DNA of 64,000 nucleotides. It comes from Methylobacterium haplocladii (lineage in GTDB: Bacteria; Pseudomonadota; Alphaproteobacteria; Rhizobiales; Beijerinckiaceae). Both the position numbers and the translations under genes were made by a program. The stretch's first letter is position 1. Each line of letters opens with the position of its first letter. Positions 59,849 to 64,000 of this stretch are shown in pieces. The notes beneath the pieces were generated by a model. That model was not told where the DNA came from and made no database searches. It worked only from the letters and a program-made list of their open reading frames with translations. The stretch covers positions 1 to 64,000 of the forward strand of contig NZ_BJZT01000036.1 of NCBI RefSeq assembly GCF_007992175.1, written 5' to 3'.

Positions 59849-61138
59849 TCAGAACTTGCGGACGATCGGTGCCGGAAGCGGAGCGGCCGGAGCGCCGAAC
59901 ACGTAGCGGAAGCCCACCGAGACGATGTCGGCGCTGGCGTCGACCACGCCCGCGAAGGCGATGTTGCCGACGTTGTAGTTCCGCCCGGCCCCGGCGAAGA
60001 TGTTGCTCTTGTCGAGGAAGATGTGGGAGTAGGCCGCGTTCAGGGTCAGCTTCTCGCTCCAGCGATAGCTGGCGCCGATCGAGGCGGTGTAGCGATCGTT
60101 GTCGGGCAGGCGCACCGAGCGGTTCTGGTCGTCGATCGGCACTTCCTCGTAGGAGAAGCCGCCACGCACGGTGAGCGATGGCGACCAGTCGTATTCGGCG
60201 CCGATCGAGTAGGTGTAGCCGTCCTTGAAGTTCAGCGGCAGGCTCGCCACCGGCAGGCCGAGGACCTTGGAGGTGATGGCGATGTCGTCGAGCCTCGACC
60301 AGTTGTCCCACTCGAAGCCGAGATTGATCCGGGTGACCGGGTTGATCGCCTGGGTCAGGCCGACGCTGAGTTTCTCGGGCGTGTTGAGGTTCGCCTTGAC
60401 CTGCCCGACCCCGAAGGCCGAACCCTCGATGTCGTGATGCACCGACGAGCGGTAGCCGAGGCCGAGCACCGTGCCGTCCCACGGGGTGATCGTCGCGCCC
60501 GCGGTGTAGCCGACGCCCCAGGCATCACCCTTCAAGAAGGCGCTGGGAAACGCGCCCGTCGGGAGACCTGCGATCGGGAAGGCCTGACGTAGCGTCAGCT
60601 TGAAGTATTCGATGTTCGGGCCGGCCGCGATCGAGAGCCAGTCATTGACCTTGTAGGCAATGACCGGATTGAAGGCGAGGGAGAAGATCCGCGAGGAGCG
60701 ACCGTAGACTTCGCCGGCCCAGGCCTTGTTCGGATTGGTGATCAGGCCGAAGGGCGCGCCGGTCTGGAGACCGATCCAGATCTTGTCGCTGAGCTGGTAG
60801 GAGGTGGCTCCGGCCGGCACGATCGCGCCCTGACCGATGTCGCCGCTCTCGCCGAGCGGCAGGAAGCCGGGATTGGTGGCGGCCGTCGGCCGGATGTCGG
60901 CGTGCAAGCCGATATAGGTGAGGTTCTGCTCGGTGACCCAGCCCGGACGCATGGTGATGACGGCCGGGTTCCAGAACATCGAGGAGATGCCGCCGGAGCC
61001 GGAGGCCGCGCCGGCGAAGGAGAGCCCTTGCGCCTGTGAGCTCTGTTCCCGAAGGCCGAAGGCGCCGGCCTGCGCGCCGGTGGCGAAGGCCAAAGCCGAG
61101 ACGCCCGCGAGGGCGAGCGCACCAATCCTGCCGATCAT
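59849..61138 (-). CDS. FadL/OmpP1-family outer membrane transporter
   Basis: 429 residues. Signal peptide about 1-24 (MIGRIGALALAGVSALAFAT ... AQA), FadL-type N-terminal hatch (REQSSQAQGLSFAGAASGSG, GISSMFWNPAVITM) and amphipathic beta-strands to a C-terminal Phe (PAPIVRKF). Takes up long-chain fatty acids or other hydrophobic compounds. ATG at 61138 with GGGGA upstream; the longer frame is rejected. A perfect CtrA-type site is 133 bases upstream. Confidence 0.85.
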   Translation of the reverse strand: MIGRIGALALAGVSALAFATGAQAGAFGLREQSSQAQGLSFAGAASGSGGISSMFWNPAVITMRPGWVTEQNLTYIGLHADIRPTAATNPGFLPLGESGDIGQGAIVPAGATSYQLSDKIWIGLQTGAPFGLITNPNKAWAGEVYGRSSRIFSLAFNPVIAYKVNDWLSIAAGPNIEYFKLTLRQAFPIAGLPTGAFPSAFLKGDAWGVGYTAGATITPWDGTVLGLGYRSSVHHDIEGSAFGVGQVKANLNTPEKLSVGLTQAINPVTRINLGFEWDNWSRLDDIAITSKVLGLPVASLPLNFKDGYTYSIGAEYDWSPSLTVRGGFSYEEVPIDDQNRSVRLPDNDRYTASIGASYRWSEKLTLNAAYSHIFLDKSNIFAGAGRNYNVGNIAFAGVVDASADIVSVGFRYVFGAPAAPLPAPIVRKF

Positions 61139-61534
61139 GACAACGTCCCCAAGCCGATCCGATGGTGCTCGTATCCCCGCCGCTCCTCGGCCGGGCTGGC
61201 ACCTTGCCGGCAACGCTGCCGGTTTGTGCAAAGCTTATCAATCCCAAACGCAGGGTAGCCTCGACAAGTATTAATTCTCCGTTAACCAAACGAAATCATC
61301 GGATGTGCTTGTCGTTTTCAGCTCGACGAGTTCGCCCCAGATTTGGTTCACATGTAAACCGAACGCAATATTGTGCAGGTCGATGGACGGCTGGGCGCGG
61401 TTTTGTCACTTTGCTGCATGTCTGTTGCGCGCCGGCAACGGCGGTGAAGCCGGCAGCACGCCGTCGGCCACGCTTGCGCCGCCCATGAGGCCCGGCCATG
61501 GTCGCGCCGATTCGAGCAGGCGAGGGACGATACG
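61139..61534. other. divergent region between fadL and FAH gene
   Basis: 396 bases, no gene. It holds a CtrA-type site (61271-61285) and a 16-base imperfect palindrome GGTT-C-ACATGT-A-AACC (61345-61360, 14 of 16 symmetric), which could be an operator for the FAH gene. Confidence 0.5.
61271..61285. promoter_or_regulatory. perfect CtrA-type site upstream of fadL
   Basis: TTAA at 61271-61274, seven bases, TTAA at 61282-61285, followed by CC as in the classical TTAAC end. 133 bases before the fadL start and 250 before the FAH gene. Confidence 0.55.
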
Positions 61535-62419
61535 ATGAAGCTGATCCGTCACGGTGCGGCCGGCGACGAGAAGCCGGGGCTCGTGGATGCCAAGGGCGGT
61601 CTGCGCGATCTCTCCGGATCGTTGCGCGACATCGCCGGGCCGGCCCTGTCGCGACAGGGGCTCGACCGCTTGGCGATGATCGACCCGGAGACGCTGCCGC
61701 TTCTACCGGCCGGCACGCGCCTCGGCCCCTGCGTCGGCGGCACCCGCAATATCGTGGCGATCGGCCTGAACTATGCCGACCACGCCGCCGAGACCGGCGC
61801 GGCGATCCCCTCCGAGCCGATCGTGTTCAACAAGGCGCCATCCTGCCTCGGCGGCGCCAACGACCCGGTGATCCTGCCCAAGGGCTCGGCGAAGACCGAC
61901 TGGGAGGTCGAGCTCGCCGTCGTGATCGGCGCCCGCGCCAGCTACGTCCACGCCAACGAGGCGCTCGACTACGTCGCCGGCGCCTGCATCATGAACGACC
62001 TGTCCGAGCGCGAGTACCAGTACGAGCGCGGCGGCACCTGGACCAAGGGTAAGGGCTGCCCGACGTTCGGCCCGCTCGGCCCCTGGCTCGTCACCCTCGA
62101 CGAGATCCCCGACCTCAAGAAGCTTTCGCTGAGCCTCGACCTCAACGGCCGACGACAGCAGACCGGTTCGACCGCGACGATGGTGTTCGATGTCGCGCAG
62201 CTCGTCGCTTACGTCTCGCACTTCATGATGCTGGAGCCCGGCGACATCATCACCACCGGCACGCCCCCCGGCGTCGGCCTGGGGATGAAGCCGCCGCGCT
62301 TCCTGAAGCCCGACGACGAGATGGTGCTCCGCATCGACGGCCTCGGCGAGCAGCGCCAGACCGTGATCGCCTTCGACGACTGGACGGCGAAGGTGGCGGC
62401 GGGCGAGCCGACGAACTGA
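61535..62419 (+). CDS. fumarylacetoacetate hydrolase family protein
   Basis: 294 residues. IVAIGLNYADHAAETGAAIP and KAPSCLGGANDPVILPKGSA, then TDWEVELAVVIG with the metal-binding Glu pair (near 124/126) and GDIITTGTPPGVGLGMKPPR. Cleaves carbon-carbon bonds in acylpyruvates or related compounds in the cytosol; the substrate cannot be read from sequence. ATG at 61535 with GAGGGACG upstream. It converges on bdhA, six bases between stops. Confidence 0.88.
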   Translation: MKLIRHGAAGDEKPGLVDAKGGLRDLSGSLRDIAGPALSRQGLDRLAMIDPETLPLLPAGTRLGPCVGGTRNIVAIGLNYADHAAETGAAIPSEPIVFNKAPSCLGGANDPVILPKGSAKTDWEVELAVVIGARASYVHANEALDYVAGACIMNDLSEREYQYERGGTWTKGKGCPTFGPLGPWLVTLDEIPDLKKLSLSLDLNGRRQQTGSTATMVFDVAQLVAYVSHFMMLEPGDIITTGTPPGVGLGMKPPRFLKPDDEMVLRIDGLGEQRQTVIAFDDWTAKVAAGEPTN

Positions 62420-62425
62420 CCGGCG

Positions 62426-63211
62426 CTACTGCGCCGTCCAGCCCCCGTCCACCGACAGGTTCGCCCCGGTGATCTGCGTCGCAGCCTCCGAGCACAGGAA
62501 GGTGACGATGGCGGCGACCTGCTCGACCGTGACGAATTCCTTGGTGGGCTGGGCCTTCAGCAGCACGTCCTCGATGACCTGCTCCTTGGTGAGGCCGCGC
62601 GCCTTCATCGTGTCGGGGATCTGGCTCTCGACGAGCGGCGTCCAGACGTAGCCCGGCGAGATGCAGTTGGCGGTGATGCCCTGGCCCGCGACTTCGAGCG
62701 CGACGCTCTTGGTCATGCCGACGAGGCCGTGCTTGGCCGCGACATAGGCCGACTTGAACGGCGAGGCGACGATGGAGTGAGCGCTCGCGATGTTGATGAT
62801 CCGCCCGAAGCCGCGCGACTTCATGCCGGGAACCGCCGCTCGGATGGTGTGGAAGGCCGAGGACAGGTTGATGGCCAGGATCGCGTCCCACTTCTCGACC
62901 GGAAAGTCCTCGACCGGCGAGACGAACTGGATGCCGGCATTGTTCACCAGCACGTCGACGCGGCCGAATTCCTTCTCGGCCATGGCGATCATCTCCGCGA
63001 TTTCGGCGGGCTTCGTCATGTCGGCGGGGGAATGGATCGCGCGGACGCCGAATTCCGCCTCGATCCCGGCGCGGGCCTTTTCGATGGCCTCGGGGCTGCC
63101 GAAGCCGTTGAGCACGATGTCGGCGCCCTCCTTGGCGAGGCCGCGGGCGACGGCGAGGCCGATGCCGCCGGTCGACCCGGTCACGACGGCGGCCTTGGAT
63201 GTGAGGATCAT
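62426..63211 (-). CDS. bdhA: 3-hydroxybutyrate dehydrogenase
   Basis: 261 residues, SDR family. Cofactor motif VVTGSTGGIGLAVARGLAKE, NNAG at VLVNNAGIQFVSPVEDF, catalytic Ser in INIASAHSIVAS and Tyr-x3-Lys in YVAAKHGLVG, and the C-terminal SVDGGWTAQ. The NAGIQ and VEDFP-x-x-(K/R)-W-D pattern is typical of D-3-hydroxybutyrate dehydrogenase, which uses poly-3-hydroxybutyrate breakdown products. ATG at 63211. Confidence 0.9.
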   Translation of the reverse strand: MILTSKAAVVTGSTGGIGLAVARGLAKEGADIVLNGFGSPEAIEKARAGIEAEFGVRAIHSPADMTKPAEIAEMIAMAEKEFGRVDVLVNNAGIQFVSPVEDFPVEKWDAILAINLSSAFHTIRAAVPGMKSRGFGRIINIASAHSIVASPFKSAYVAAKHGLVGMTKSVALEVAGQGITANCISPGYVWTPLVESQIPDTMKARGLTKEQVIEDVLLKAQPTKEFVTVEQVAAIVTFLCSEAATQITGANLSVDGGWTAQ

Positions 63212-63421
63212 GGGAACGCTGCCTAAAGAATGCTGAAGTCGACGCGTCTTGTAGCCATCCGTCAGCGGCGTTGACAGGGCAGGAGCGCTTCGTCAGGTTC
63301 CGCCGCCGCCGGACGCGCGCGGAAATCGGGCTCCGGTTTCGCGCCGAGCCCGGCCTTCCGTCGCATCGTTCCGCCATTCCGGCGCTCTTCCCACACCACA
63401 GCGAAGTGAACCCCCTGCACG

Positions 63422-64000
63422 ATGGCGACGCGCTCCTACCTGGATTTCGAGAAGCCGGTCGCCGAGCTGGAGGCGAAGCTCGAGGAATTGCGGGCGCTCG
63501 GAGCGCGTGACGGCGCCGTCTCGATCAGCGAGGAGGTCGGGCGGCTGGAGGCGAAGGCCTCGGCCGCGCTCTCCGACCTCTACGCCAATCTCACGCCCTG
63601 GCAGAAGACGCTGGTCGCCCGCCACCCGCAGCGCCCGCATTTCGTCGATTACTGCGCCGGGCTCATCGACGAGTTCACGCCGCTCGCGGGGGACCGCACC
63701 TTCGGCGAGGACGAGGCCATCGTCGGCGGCTTCGGACGCTTCAAGGGCCGCCCGGTTCTGGTGCTCGGCCAGGAAAAGGGCGCGACCACCGAGGCGCGCC
63801 TGCGCCACAACTTCGGCATGGCCCGGCCCGAGGGGTATCGCAAGGCGGTGCGCCTGATGGAGACCGCCGACCGTTTCGGACTGCCGGTGCTCGCCTTCGT
63901 CGACACTGCCGGCGCGTTTCCCGGGATCGAAGCGGAGGAGCGCGGGCAGGCCGAGGCCATTGCCCGCTCGACCCAGGCCTGCCTCGCGCTCGGCGTGCCG
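63422..64000 (+). CDS. accA: acetyl-CoA carboxylase carboxyltransferase alpha subunit, 3' end outside window
   Basis: 193 residues visible of about 320. [20 protein letters not shown] is the standard N-terminal helix, then [60 protein letters not shown] and [20 protein letters not shown]. Together with AccD it transfers CO2 to acetyl-CoA, the committed step of fatty acid synthesis. ATG at 63422; the reading frame is open at the right edge. Confidence 0.96.
   Translation, partial: MATRSYLDFEKPVAELEAKLEELRALGARDGAVSISEEVGRLEAKASAALSDLYANLTPWQKTLVARHPQRPHFVDYCAGLIDEFTPLAGDRTFGEDEAIVGGFGRFKGRPVLVLGQEKGATTEARLRHNFGMARPEGYRKAVRLMETADRFGLPVLAFVDTAGAFPGIEAEERGQAEAIARSTQACLALGVP

Noticed and set aside
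1..64000. CRISPR array, prophage or insertion sequence
   Set aside because: No regularly spaced direct repeats, Cas, integrase, transposase or phage genes were seen; the repeats found are short intergenic palindromes.

Overview
The window is high-GC DNA from an alphaproteobacterium of the order Hyphomicrobiales, most likely Methylorubrum/Methylobacterium close to M. extorquens. The evidence is a four-subunit NAD-linked formate dehydrogenase of the fdh2/Fds type, a quinoprotein relay gene set, a plant-type glutamate-cysteine ligase, CckA and CtrA-type sites, a GcrA-like small protein, frequent GTG starts and 4-base stop/start overlaps. This is inferred from protein families, not from a database match. 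No phage, transposase, CRISPR array or rRNA was seen; the one RNA gene is tRNA-Glu.

Layout. 1-2.9 kb: end of psd, pssA, a trans-aconitate-type methyltransferase, mscL. 2.9-6.7 kb: a highly folded leader before a tiny secreted Met/Lys-rich peptide, a CYTH-CHAD protein, a secreted unknown and a GcrA-like mini protein. 7.1-10.2 kb: Pit phosphate permease, a sugar epimerase, a VanZ-like protein. 10.3-12.6 kb: an iron-type DUF3649/PepSY/DUF3325 operon with an Irr-type iron control element upstream. 13-18 kb: two small genes and a seven-gene Mrp/Mbh-like cation antiporter operon. 18.3-22.1 kb: small unknown genes, an HhH protein and a LysR regulator. 22.2-27.4 kb: formate dehydrogenase. 27.5-30.2 kb: a quinoprotein relay cluster (metallohydrolase, SoxYZ-like carrier, CxxxCW protein) ending in what looks like the stump of a cytochrome b561 gene. 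30.4-37.1 kb: exopolysaccharide genes. 37.2-47.9 kb: housekeeping genes (Nudix, TusA, GshA, RsmE, UbiA, LOG, rRNA methyltransferase) mixed with secreted low-complexity proteins. 48.0 kb: tRNA-Glu. 48.3-57.2 kb: cckA and flagellar genes flhB, fliR, fliQ, fliE, flgC, flgB, facing fliO and fliP. 57.2-64 kb: nitronate monooxygenase, DoxX, DUF1772, MarR, FadL-type porin, FAH hydrolase, 3-hydroxybutyrate dehydrogenase and the start of accA.

How they fit together. Formate dehydrogenase and the quinoprotein relay set fit a methylotroph that oxidises methanol through PQQ enzymes and formate to CO2 with NADH. CckA feeds the CtrA phosphorelay, and the divergent flgB/fliO promoter region carries a perfect TTAA-N7-TTAA CtrA site plus a near match, so the kinase lies beside its probable targets. 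A second perfect site precedes fadL. The observations most worth a second look are the structured leader with the Met-rich peptide, the CtrA sites, the MarR gene with tandem operators and a probably leaderless start, the Irr-type box, the antiporter operon without a full MrpA, and several palindromic intergenic elements.
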